Assembly: GCA_903824155.1 (NCBI GenBank)
Contig: CAIJVL010000039.1
Location: forward strand, 1-26,160
Length of the DNA: 26,160 nucleotides
From: Candidatus Adlerbacteria bacterium
GTDB taxonomy: Bacteria; Patescibacteriota; Minisyncoccia; Phycocordibacterales; SBAW01
Direction of reading: 5' to 3'
Shown: piece after piece, positions 18,792-25,764 of the stretch
How positions within the stretch are numbered: position 1 is the first letter of the stretch
How the letters are laid out: each line of letters starts with the position of its first letter
The notes under the pieces: model-generated
Database searches by the model: none
What the model saw: the letters and a program-made list of their open reading frames with translations, nothing else
Told to the model about the DNA's origin: nothing
Translations under genes and position numbers: made by a program

Positions 18792-21248
18792 ATGCATACC
18801 CGTATAAAAATAAGTGCTCTTCTTTTTTTTGCCGGAGCCGCACTGTCTGTGGCGCCGCTTTCTGCCGCAGCGCTTACGTTTGACCGGCCGCTTGCGATCG
18901 GCTCGACGGGCCCAGATGTGACTGCCCTGCAACAACAACTAGAGAGCGGCAGCTATCTGCACACAGACCCTACCGGCTATTTTGGAACACTGACCGAAGC
19001 TGCGGTCGCGGCCTTTCAGCAGGCAAACGGGTTAGATGGCGTAGGTGCGGTAGGGCCTAAAACGCGCGATATCCTTAACGCCGCCGTGTCATCTGCACCC
19101 ATTCAATTATCTGCCGTACCGGCACCTGCCACTGCAGGGCTTGCGATATCACGCACACTTGCACTTGGTTCCAGCGGCAACGACGTATCTGCGCTGCAGC
19201 AATTTTTAAAAACGGCCGAATACTATGACTACCCTACTTTTACCGGTTATTTTGGCCCCGTTACTGCACAGGCAGTTGCAGCGTTTCAAAGCGCGCATGC
19301 GCTCGAGCCAGTCGGCAGCGTTGGACCTAAAACCCGCGCACTGCTTGCGAGCATTTCTGCAAACAACAACGTTGCTTCAACCGCCACAGTGCCCGGTAGC
19401 GCGGCACTGCCGCCATTAGTGCTTGGTACCAGTACCCAATTGTGGTTGCAACCCCCTCCGCCAAGCACTGCGCCCATCTCTCCGCCAAGCTCCGGCGGAG
19501 GCGGTGGAGGAGGGGGCGGCTCAAGTCCCGCTCCCGCTCCTGATACCACCCCGCCGAGCATCTCTTTTGCAACGCCTACGGCGGGCCAAACTATTTCGGC
19601 CTCTTTGCTTTCCTCTCCTCTTATCATAACCGCAAGCGCCTCGGACAGCAGCGGCATTGCTAGCGTACAGTTTATGCTCGACAGCACTCCTGTCGGCGCA
19701 CAGCTAACCAGCGCCCCATACACGATAAGCATCGACACCTCCGCTTACAACAACGCAAGTCACACGCTTGCCGCGATTGCAAAGGATACAGCCGGCAATT
19801 ACGCAACCTCGACCATAAGCGTCACCTTCGCCAACACATGGCCAAATTCGCCGCTTATCGGCGCTATACGCTGGGACGCGTGGTACGCGACCTCTACCGA
19901 CGCCACCACTTCGGAAAATTTTGTTGCAAATAATTACGGAGTTAATGCCTCTTTGTTTACCAGCTACAGCTACCGCGAACCGACGTTTGGCTGGTTTGAC
20001 CATGGTGCGGTTTCCAACGAGCAGGCGATCATAGATCAGGAAATCCTGGACGCATCCAACGGCGGGCTCGATTACTGGAGTTTTGATTGGTATCACCAGG
20101 ACAGTGGTACGACTAGTGCCGAGTTGATGGCCCCCTTTAACGATTACATGGCATCGCAGTACCACAACAGGCTCAAGTTTACCTTTATGCTCAGCAATAC
20201 GACGGCCAGCTACTGGGACAGCAGCGAAGTCCCCTACGTGGTAAGTAAATTTCAGGACGGTCAGTACTTAAAGACATCCGATAATCGCCCCGTGGTCTTT
20301 TGGTTTGGTGCGAGCGGACTCAACGGGACCGGAGCATTCGGCCCAAACTGGCGCACTGAGTTAAACAATCTTACGAACGCCGACGCGGCCGTTGGTCTTG
20401 GGCCGCCACTGTTTATCGACAACAACATGGATCTGGTGTCGACCGAGCAGTACGGATTTGACGGCGCAACCTCCTATGGGCCATCCGGCTCGGGTGTTGG
20501 CGGCGCAGGCGGGCATTGTTACAGCGCAGAGGTGGCGGTTGAAAAAGCAAATTGGAGCACCACGGCGCAGGCTGGATTGCTTTCGGTCCCCGGCTTAAGC
20601 CCGGTAAACGACGGTCGCCCGCGCAACGCCACTTCGTGGGTGCAGCAGCCTACCTACAGCCAATGGGAGCAGCAGTTAAAAGACGCTTACACCTGGGTAG
20701 CAAGCGCATCGAGTACGACGGTTACCAACCCGCGGTTAATGCTTACCTACGCCTGGAATGAAATAGACGAGGGCGGCCCCGGGATCGAACCTACGGTACA
20801 AGATGGCACTAAATATCTCGATGCAATCAAAGCTGTAAAGAGCGGCACTTACCCTGCCGCATATACCGACACATATAACGGAGACGATTGCAGCATTACC
20901 TATGTTGGCAACAGCTGGTTCTACAACTTCCCCGTTGACGGATACGAAAACGACGAGCAGGTGAGCACGCAAAATGGCGATACGGCGTCGCTGACCGTGG
21001 CCTCGACCACTGCCTTTGCGGTCACCGGCATCATTGGCCCCAACCGCGGCAAAATGCAAGTATCTATCGACGGAGCAGCAACGAGTACGGTTAACCTTTT
21101 TGCATCGGCTACCAGCACCAAGCAAACGCTCTTTAGCAGCGGTACGCTGCCCGAAGGCGCACACACCATACAAATCACCAACGTATCCGACATCCCGGGC
21201 CAAACGTGGGTCGGCATCGACACCATAGCGGCAACTAGAGGCAGGTAG
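18792..21248 (+). CDS. Wall-binding secreted protein with two PG-binding domains, Ig-like domain and GH99/WbsX-like catalytic domain
   Basis: An 818-residue protein starting at ATG 18792, 4 nt after the fibre gene stop; no Shine-Dalgarno, so probably translationally coupled. Order: signal peptide (1-27); two peptidoglycan-binding (PG_binding_1) repeats at about 33-93 and 118-185, each with GS-G-DV-ALQQ-L, GYFG--T--AV-AFQ and VGPKTR; a Pro/Ser/Gly linker with a nine-Gly run; an Ig-like domain (about 250-345); and a TIM-barrel-like domain (about 350-680). The last has IRWDAWY, GGLDYWSFDWYHQD and YAWNEIDEGGPGIEP, the spaced motifs of the WbsX/GH99-like glycosidase family. The C-terminal ~130 residues resemble a carbohydrate-binding beta-sandwich (GPNRGKMQVSIDG, LPEGAHTIQI). 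It probably sits on peptidoglycan and acts on a polysaccharide; the substrate is unknown. Confidence 0.82.
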   Translation: MHTRIKISALLFFAGAALSVAPLSAAALTFDRPLAIGSTGPDVTALQQQLESGSYLHTDPTGYFGTLTEAAVAAFQQANGLDGVGAVGPKTRDILNAAVSSAPIQLSAVPAPATAGLAISRTLALGSSGNDVSALQQFLKTAEYYDYPTFTGYFGPVTAQAVAAFQSAHALEPVGSVGPKTRALLASISANNNVASTATVPGSAALPPLVLGTSTQLWLQPPPPSTAPISPPSSGGGGGGGGGSSPAPAPDTTPPSISFATPTAGQTISASLLSSPLIITASASDSSGIASVQFMLDSTPVGAQLTSAPYTISIDTSAYNNASHTLAAIAKDTAGNYATSTISVTFANTWPNSPLIGAIRWDAWYATSTDATTSENFVANNYGVNASLFTSYSYREPTFGWFDHGAVSNEQAIIDQEILDASNGGLDYWSFDWYHQDSGTTSAELMAPFNDYMASQYHNRLKFTFMLSNTTASYWDSSEVPYVVSKFQDGQYLKTSDNRPVVFWFGASGLNGTGAFGPNWRTELNNLTNADAAVGLGPPLFIDNNMDLVSTEQYGFDGATSYGPSGSGVGGAGGHCYSAEVAVEKANWSTTAQAGLLSVPGLSPVNDGRPRNATSWVQQPTYSQWEQQLKDAYTWVASASSTTVTNPRLMLTYAWNEIDEGGPGIEPTVQDGTKYLDAIKAVKSGTYPAAYTDTYNGDDCSITYVGNSWFYNFPVDGYENDEQVSTQNGDTASLTVASTTAFAVTGIIGPNRGKMQVSIDGAATSTVNLFASATSTKQTLFSSGTLPEGAHTIQITNVSDIPGQTWVGIDTIAATRGR

Positions 21249-21251
21249 GTA

Positions 21252-21716
21252 TCATTTTTCTCCTAAAGTCTCTAGCGCGAGATTGGCATAAAAGGCTATA
21301 TCTTTGCGCAAATCCATTTTTTCCAAATCGTCTTTGGTACACCACACCATACCCTCTTGGCTCTCTCCTTCGGCTGGGGCAAGCACATCAGTTGATGCCG
21401 CGGCAAAATACGCCAAATTGACATGCGTGTGCGTTGGTGAGATTGGATGCCGGTGCAACGATACCGGCGGAATTAATTCTTTTTCTCCATTGCTATCGAT
21501 ACTAAATTTTTTATTGCCTTCCCAAAGCGTTATAACAAGGCCGGTTTCTTCTTGTACTTCGCGTACCGCTGCCTGCACCGGGTCTTCATCAAGTTCTATA
21601 TGCCCTCCCGGCGGCAACCAAATATCGTACTTTTCATGCATGCGCAGTAATACTTTGTCTTTATATACGACATAGGCGCTTGCCGTAAAATCTATTTTCT
21701 CGTGGATATGCGCCAT
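21252..21716 (-). CDS. Nudix hydrolase
   Basis: A 154-residue protein with a complete Nudix box, G-x5-E-x7-REVQEETGL, at about residues 38-60 (beginning GHIELDEDP), preceded by the usual LPPGG. Nudix enzymes hydrolyse nucleoside diphosphates linked to another moiety; the specificity cannot be read here. The start MAHIHEKIDFTASAYVVYKD has a TAGAAT box six bases upstream that overlaps the rarA stop codon. It could be transcribed from there or with rarA, 9 nt upstream. It ends with TGA only 3 nt from the convergent wall-protein gene, with no terminator between, so the two transcripts may overlap. The in-place TGA stop argues against UGA recoding in this organism. Confidence 0.93.
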   Translation of the reverse strand: MAHIHEKIDFTASAYVVYKDKVLLRMHEKYDIWLPPGGHIELDEDPVQAAVREVQEETGLVITLWEGNKKFSIDSNGEKELIPPVSLHRHPISPTHTHVNLAYFAAASTDVLAPAEGESQEGMVWCTKDDLEKMDLRKDIAFYANLALETLGEK

Positions 21717-21725
21717 ATATTCATT

Positions 21726-22883
21726 CTACTTCAGATATTTTTTGCCTTTTAATTTCTCCGGCAGGTACGACTCTTTATCATAGAGTTTGTAGCCTTTGTG
21801 ATACCCTTCTTCTTTCATTAATTTAGTCGGTGCGTTGCGGATTTTAAGCGGCACCGGCAGGTTGCCGAGCTTATGCACATCGTCCACCGCCTCAAAGTAG
21901 GCGTCGTAGCTGGCGCGCGATTTTTTACATTCGGCCAAGTACGCAACGCCGTGCGAGAGGTTAATAGCGCACTCGGGGTAGCCTATCGTTTCGCAGGCGC
22001 GAAACACCGCGTTGGCAACGACGAGCGCCGTCGGCACGGCAACGCCTATATCTTCGCTGGCAAACACCACCATGCGCCGCGCGATAAACAGCGGATCTTC
22101 GCCGGCCTCGACCATCCGCGCCAAGTAGTACAGAGCGGCGTCAGGTTGTGAGGCGCGCATCGATTTAATGAATGCCGAAATAGTATTATAGTGCTCGTCG
22201 CCCTTTTTATCGTAGCGCAAATGCCTCGACTGAATTGTTTCTTTGAGCGTCTCGAGGGTGATTTTGCCGTAGAGCGCCTGCGCATTTTCCAAAACGCCGA
22301 TAGCCTGCCGCGCGTCGCCGGCGGCCATTTCGACCAGCCACTCTTTTGCTGTTTTGGGTATTTTTGTCTTTAATTCTTTTGCCGCCCGTTCGATTATCTG
22401 CGCGATATTTTCATTGGAAAGTTCTTGCAGCGTAAACACGCGGGTGCGGGAGAGAAGCGCCGAGATAATCTCAAAACTGGGATTCTCGGTAGTCGCGCCA
22501 ATTAGCGTAAGTTCCCCCCGCTCAACAAAGGGCAACAAAAAGTCCTGCTGCGCTTTGTTAAAGCGGTGTATCTCGTCAATAAAAAGAATCTTCGGTTTGG
22601 TAAATCCCAGCGTCGGCTTGCCGCGCGACGCACCCAAGATATTTTTAATATCCTCTTTGCCGCTGTCGACCGCTGACAGCTCGTAAAAATCAGCTTCAAG
22701 CGCATTAGCATACATGCGTGCCAGCGTCGTTTTGCCGCTCCCCGGCGGCCCCCACAATATAAAAGGGAACAATTCTTTCTTTTCTATGGCAATCCGAAGG
22801 GGCTTCTCCGGCCCAACCAAATGCTCTTGTCCTACAAATTCATCCAGGTTTGTAGGCCGTATCCTGCTCGCCAATGGTTCCAT
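21726..22883 (-). CDS. rarA: Replication-associated recombination protein A (AAA ATPase, MgsA/RarA)
   Basis: A 385-residue clamp-loader-like AAA+ ATPase of the RarA/MgsA/WRNIP1 family, acting at stalled replication forks. The start MEPLASRIRPTNLDEFVGQEHL is the family N-terminus. Walker A is WGPPGSGKTT, Walker B ILFIDEIHRFNKAQQD, sensor GATTENPSFEI, and the C-terminal tetramerisation region includes EDPLFIARRMVVFASEDIG and KLMKEEGYHKGYKLY. It is a little shorter than the usual 430-450 residues but shows no gap in the core. An AAGGA sequence directly abuts the ATG and AAAGGAG lies further upstream. The Nudix gene follows after 9 nt. Confidence 0.95.
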   Translation of the reverse strand: MEPLASRIRPTNLDEFVGQEHLVGPEKPLRIAIEKKELFPFILWGPPGSGKTTLARMYANALEADFYELSAVDSGKEDIKNILGASRGKPTLGFTKPKILFIDEIHRFNKAQQDFLLPFVERGELTLIGATTENPSFEIISALLSRTRVFTLQELSNENIAQIIERAAKELKTKIPKTAKEWLVEMAAGDARQAIGVLENAQALYGKITLETLKETIQSRHLRYDKKGDEHYNTISAFIKSMRASQPDAALYYLARMVEAGEDPLFIARRMVVFASEDIGVAVPTALVVANAVFRACETIGYPECAINLSHGVAYLAECKKSRASYDAYFEAVDDVHKLGNLPVPLKIRNAPTKLMKEEGYHKGYKLYDKESYLPEKLKGKKYLK

Positions 22884-22917
22884 TCCTTAAGTGTACTCCT
22901 TTGGTCTTTTTCCGGTA

Positions 22918-22938
22918 CCCGCCTGCCGGCGGGCAGGC
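22918..22938. repeat. GC-rich intergenic palindrome
   Basis: Hairpin GCCTGCC-GGCG-GGCAGGC preceded by CCC. Short CCCGCCTGCC/GGCAGGC palindromes of this type are, from memory, frequent between genes in Parcubacteria-like genomes. It sits between rarA and the promoter of the 61-residue peptide gene. There is no T-run, so it is not a clear terminator. Confidence 0.6.
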
Positions 22939-22948
22939 ACAACTTTAT

Positions 22949-22977
22949 TTGACAAATGGTTAATCGGTGGGTATGGT
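22949..22977 (+). promoter_or_regulatory. Sigma-70 promoter, TTGACA-N17-TATGGT
   Basis: TTGACA (22949-22954) and TATGGT (22972-22977) are separated by exactly 17 nt. Transcription would start near 22984, giving a leader of about 22 nt containing the GGGGAG ribosome site of the 61-residue gene. This is the best two-box promoter in the window. Confidence 0.75.
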
Positions 22978-23005
22978 ACACGCATGCTCTTTTTGGGGAG
23001 ATAGC

Positions 23006-23191
23006 ATGTTTGAAACCACGCTACAGTTACGACTTACTACGGAGTCATGTCTTGCAAAAAAACCGAAGGGCTTGTGGCGAGAAAATGCCGTCCTTATCGG
23101 ATTAGCAGTATGGGTGATGCTTTCCATGGCGGCCTGGATATGGTTCCTTTGCTGGTTGGCCTATTGGTCATTCTGCAAGCTCTTTTGGTAG
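23006..23191 (+). CDS. 61-residue Trp-rich single-span membrane protein
   Basis: The start ATG 23006 is set by GGGGAG five bases upstream; an in-frame upstream ATG at 22967 would lie before the predicted transcription start. The protein begins MFETTLQLRLTTESCLAKKP, a polar, basic N-terminus, then a long hydrophobic segment rich in Trp (VLIGLAVWVMLSMAAWIWFL and CWLAYWSFCKLFW), with seven Trp and two Cys in the C-terminal half. It probably forms one long or two short membrane helices with the N-terminus inside. It has its own promoter and terminator, so it is an independent transcription unit. I do not recognise it. Confidence 0.72.
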   Translation: MFETTLQLRLTTESCLAKKPKGLWRENAVLIGLAVWVMLSMAAWIWFLCWLAYWSFCKLFW

Positions 23192-23214
23192 AACCGCACA
23201 GGTACCACAACTAA

Positions 23215-23242
23215 AAAACCGCCCTCTACCAGGGGCGGTTTT
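23215..23242. terminator. Bidirectional terminator
   Basis: A 10-bp stem AAAACCGCCC/GGGCGGTTTT with an 8-nt loop. T-rich sequence follows on both strands: the minus strand reads GGTTTTTTAG and the plus strand GGTTTTACTTT. It ends both the 61-residue gene and the convergent DUF5666 gene. Confidence 0.85.
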
Positions 23243-23262
23243 ACTTTATCCGTTTGGCTGTA

Positions 23263-23967
23263 TTACTGCGTGGTAGTCGGTGTGGTTGCGGAAGATGGTT
23301 TGGCGCCGTTCCACTGCATTTTTGGCATAGGACCGTCTACGATTACTTTAGCGGTGACGGAGGTGCCGTTAGTAGCGCCCATCACCATTACATTGTCGCC
23401 CACTACAACTGAAGAGAGCGTGGAGCTTGCGGGTTTGGTTGTGCCATCGCCCTTAAGCACCGTCGCGCCTGACGCATCAACGGTATACGTTGAGGTGGTG
23501 TTGTTTGCAGGACTTGTCGAAGTAACCGTCAGCGTATTGCCAGAGATTGCGCTGACCGTACCGTGTATGCCACGTCCCTTGCCGAACCCGCGTCCGCCAA
23601 AGCCTCCGCCCATAGGCGCTTTGCCATCATGGATAGACGTTGCGGTGACCGAAGTGCCACTAACGGTGCCGTTGGCCATGACCGTGTCGCCGACCGCGAT
23701 AGATGAAACGGTTACAGTCTCGTCTTTCGTAATAGTCGCACTACCGGCGTCGATCGTGTACGTCTTGCCGTCTTTGCCGGTTACCGTAATAGTATTGCCG
23801 CTTACGGCCGTGACGGTGCCGCCAACGCCCGGCAGGTGCATCATCGGAGTACTAGATGCGCTTGTGCTGCCAGTAGTAGTCTGCGCATACGTTAGCGCGC
23901 CTGCGCCAAGGCCGAGCATTAAGACTGCACCCGTGGCTGCCGCTGCTAATTGCTGTTTGGATAACAT
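23263..23967 (-). CDS. Secreted protein with two DUF5666-like beta domains
   Basis: A 234-residue protein. An N-terminal hydrophobic segment (AAAATGAVLMLGLGAGALTY) with a probable cleavage near AQT exports it. Two related domains follow, about 47-113 and 132-205. Each has the pattern GTV-A-SGNT-TVT, YT-DA--AT--K, V--GD-VM--G--NGTSVTA, which is the DUF5666 (OB-like beta barrel) layout. They are joined by a Gly/Phe/Arg-rich linker (GGGFGGRGFGKGRG). The family has no established biochemical role; members are frequent in secreted protein sets of CPR and other bacteria. Minus-strand TATATT lies 4 nt before the ATG with no Shine-Dalgarno. The C-terminus is a Thr/Pro-rich tail. Confidence 0.8.
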   Translation of the reverse strand: MLSKQQLAAAATGAVLMLGLGAGALTYAQTTTGSTSASSTPMMHLPGVGGTVTAVSGNTITVTGKDGKTYTIDAGSATITKDETVTVSSIAVGDTVMANGTVSGTSVTATSIHDGKAPMGGGFGGRGFGKGRGIHGTVSAISGNTLTVTSTSPANNTTSTYTVDASGATVLKGDGTTKPASSTLSSVVVGDNVMVMGATNGTSVTAKVIVDGPMPKMQWNGAKPSSATTPTTTQ

Positions 23968-24039
23968 AAGGAATATACGTTAGTTGAGTAAGTACCGACG
24001 GCGTCCCATCGATACTAACTTATACGCGCGTGCAAAGAA

Positions 24040-24069
24040 AAACGGCGCACCGACTACGGTGCGCCGTTT
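24040..24069 (-). terminator. Terminator after the Cys-tailed secreted protein gene
   Basis: A perfect 13-bp stem (AAACGGCGCACCG and complement) with a 4-nt loop; the minus strand continues TTTTCTTTG. It lies 18 nt beyond the stop at 24088 and insulates the DUF5666 gene downstream. Confidence 0.88.
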
Positions 24070-24087
24070 AACAAAATGTCACTTACT

Positions 24088-24726
24088 CTAGCATTGCAAT
24101 GCAGCTATGCATTGAGCTTTTTGGGCCGACGGGAGTGCATTGCATTGCGCGCACTGCGCTGCAGTACCCTTGGGGGCGCCTGCAGGAGCCGCGCCCGTTG
24201 CACCCGCACCCTGGCTCGGAGCCGTATATGATGAGGTGGTTATGAACGTTATATTTGTGGGCAGCATAAACTTGTTGCTGTCGACGGTCCAGACTTGGCA
24301 AGCGTAATCCATTGGCGTGCTGTAGCCAACAGACAAATGGCCGCTACTACTGCCTGAAGAGGTCGCCGTAACGGTGCTTTTAAATCCGGTAGCGCTAAGC
24401 GATGTCCATAGATAGCTGATGCTGTCGCGCACGAGCACGTGCGAGTCGACCGTCCCGCCTTGCGGAGTGTTGGTAGTAAAATCGCCCGCGACCATACCAT
24501 TGGCAATGTACATCGTCCCCTGCGAAGCGCCGTTCGCGGTCGTGGTTGAAAAAGTACAAGTCACCGGAGATCCTGCAGCAACGAGCGTGCTCAACGACGG
24601 CATGCCCGCAGGAGTATTAGTACCGGCCATTTGTGCCGGGGCAAGTGCCCCGTTAGGTTTTGTTAAAAAGTATGCGCCAGCCCCGATTATGATAATAATT
24701 GCAAGCCCCAATAGTGCCTTTTTCAT
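24088..24726 (-). CDS. Membrane-anchored or secreted protein with Cys-rich C-terminus, unknown
   Basis: A 212-residue protein starting MKKALLGLAIIIIIGAGAYF, a signal anchor. The middle (about 52-165) looks like a beta-rich domain: SPVTCTFSTTT, QGTMYIANGMVAGDF, VDSHVLVRDSISYLWTS, DYACQVWTVDSNKFMLP. A Ala/Gly/Pro linker leads to a C-terminal tail with four cysteines (AQCAQCNALPSAQKAQCIAA then LQC). Paired outer cysteines suggest disulfides, which would fit the VKOR gene in the window. I do not recognise the family. TATAAT lies 8 nt before the ATG with no Shine-Dalgarno. It is divergent from the ECF sigma gene with 29 nt between starts, so the two could be co-regulated. Confidence 0.75.
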   Translation of the reverse strand: MKKALLGLAIIIIIGAGAYFLTKPNGALAPAQMAGTNTPAGMPSLSTLVAAGSPVTCTFSTTTANGASQGTMYIANGMVAGDFTTNTPQGGTVDSHVLVRDSISYLWTSLSATGFKSTVTATSSGSSSGHLSVGYSTPMDYACQVWTVDSNKFMLPTNITFITTSSYTAPSQGAGATGAAPAGAPKGTAAQCAQCNALPSAQKAQCIAALQC

Positions 24727-24734
24727 ACCATTCT

Positions 24735-24740
24735 ATTATA
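24735..24740 (-). promoter_or_regulatory. -10 box (TATAAT, 8 nt before ATG) in a divergent intergenic region
   Basis: Minus-strand TATAAT lies eight bases before the ATG at 24726. The overlapping plus-strand sequence TATTATACA could act as the -10 of the sigma gene at 24756, so two promoters would overlap in a 29-nt gap. Confidence 0.55.
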
Positions 24741-24755
24741 CAATGAGTCCCATCT

Positions 24756-25337
24756 ATGGACCCACGCATGGACAGGAGCGATGAAGAGCTGATAGCCGCG
24801 TACCTTGCGGGCGAGGAAACGGCTTTTGGAGAATTAACCAACCGGCATTTGCGCGGAGTGTATTCTTTTGCGCTGCGCTTAGTTGGAGACGCCTCGGCGG
24901 CCGAAGATATTTCGCAAGAGACTTTTCTTAAAGCATGGAAGAGCCTTAAAAAATACGATGTGCATTCGAGTAAATTTAAAACATGGCTTTTGCGCATCGC
25001 ACGCAACACCGCAATAGATTATCTGCGCAAGAAAAAGCACGTTCCCCTTTCTGCTTTTGAAAATGAAGCAGGCAGCAACGTGCTGGCCGAAACGATAGCC
25101 GACACCGAAGAACTGGCGCCACAAATGCTCGAACGTCTCGACGATGCGCGCGAGCTGCACGCAACGCTCGAAGAGTTGAACCCGAAGCATCGTGAGATAT
25201 TGCTTCTTTATTACACCAACGACTGCACGTTTGAGGAGATAGCCGCAATGCTGGGCGAGCCGACCAACACGGTCAAAAGCCGCCACCGCCGCGCTTTGGC
25301 TGCGCTCAAGGGGCTTATTGCACCAAACCATTACTAA
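24756..25337 (+). CDS. ECF-type RNA polymerase sigma factor
   Basis: A 193-residue sigma-70-family protein with only regions 2 and 4, the ECF arrangement. Region 2 (about 12-88) has the pattern AFGELTNRHLRGVYSFALRL, DASAAEDISQETFLKAWKSL and FKTWLLRIARNTAIDYLRKK. Region 4 (about 128-185) has LNPKHREILLLYYTNDCTFE and the helix-turn-helix EEIAAMLGEPTNTVKSRHRR. It directs RNA polymerase to a specific promoter set, often in response to envelope signals. Two starts are possible, ATG 24756 or ATG 24768; neither has a Shine-Dalgarno. The next two genes encode membrane proteins in the same direction, the expected place for an anti-sigma factor. Confidence 0.94.
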   Translation: MDPRMDRSDEELIAAYLAGEETAFGELTNRHLRGVYSFALRLVGDASAAEDISQETFLKAWKSLKKYDVHSSKFKTWLLRIARNTAIDYLRKKKHVPLSAFENEAGSNVLAETIADTEELAPQMLERLDDARELHATLEELNPKHREILLLYYTNDCTFEEIAAMLGEPTNTVKSRHRRALAALKGLIAPNHY

Positions 25338-25343
25338 CCAACG

Positions 25344-25349
25344 TATAAT
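25344..25349 (+). promoter_or_regulatory. -10 box (TATAAT, 6 nt before ATG)
   Basis: A consensus TATAAT six bases before the ATG at 25356, downstream of the sigma stop. It would give this gene its own leaderless mRNA even though it lies within a probable operon. Confidence 0.5.
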
Positions 25350-25355
25350 TAGAGT

Positions 25356-25757
25356 ATGAAAAAGGAGGAAGGTCTATACCGCACACTGAGCACTGTTGAA
25401 CCGCCGAAAGGCCTCTATGAGGCGGTCATGGCGCGCATCGACACGGCCCGCCGCCGCGCCGCGCAAATGCGCGCAGGGCTTTTTGGCATGGTGGCGCTTC
25501 TGAGCGGCGCACTGCTTGTGCCAGCTCTTGAGTACACCATGAGCCAGCTGTATGCCTCAGGTTTTTATGACTACCTTTCACTTATATTGTCTGATCACTC
25601 GCTGGTACTAACCTATTGGCGCGAGTTTGGACTTTCGCTTATCGAGTCCCTCCCCTCGCTCGCGCTTTTGTTGCTATTGCCTACGGTAGTCGCATTAGTG
25701 TGGTCGCTTGCCCGCCTTATTAAAAACGTACGTTCCGGATTTAAATACGCCATATAA
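25356..25757 (+). CDS. Two-span membrane protein, candidate anti-sigma factor
   Basis: A 133-residue protein starting MKKEEGLYRTLSTVEPPKGL. The N-terminal ~38 residues are polar and helical, with an Arg-rich patch (ARIDTARRRAAQMR) before the first membrane helix (AGLFGMVALLSGALLVPALE, about 40-59). A second helix (SLALLLLLPTVVALVWSLARL, about 99-119) precedes a short basic tail. Position directly behind an ECF sigma gene and a cytoplasmic N-terminus are typical of anti-sigma factors, but no zinc-binding HxxxCxxC motif is present and no family is recognised, so the role rests on context. The stop codon overlaps the -10 box of the next gene. Confidence 0.75.
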   Translation: MKKEEGLYRTLSTVEPPKGLYEAVMARIDTARRRAAQMRAGLFGMVALLSGALLVPALEYTMSQLYASGFYDYLSLILSDHSLVLTYWREFGLSLIESLPSLALLLLLPTVVALVWSLARLIKNVRSGFKYAI

Positions 25758-25758
25758 T
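25753..25758 (+). promoter_or_regulatory. -10 box (TATAAT, 6 nt before ATG) overlapping the upstream stop codon
   Basis: TATAAT lies six bases before ATG 25765, and the TAA stop of the preceding gene (25755-25757) is inside it. The spacing is identical to the box at 25344. Confidence 0.5.
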
Positions 25759-25764
25759 AAACGT

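Noticed and set aside
23968..24760. Shared 8-mer GATGGGAC upstream of the DUF5666 gene and the 24088 gene as an ECF operator
   Set aside because: Its distance to the -10 box differs (about 30 versus 7 nt), so it is probably chance.
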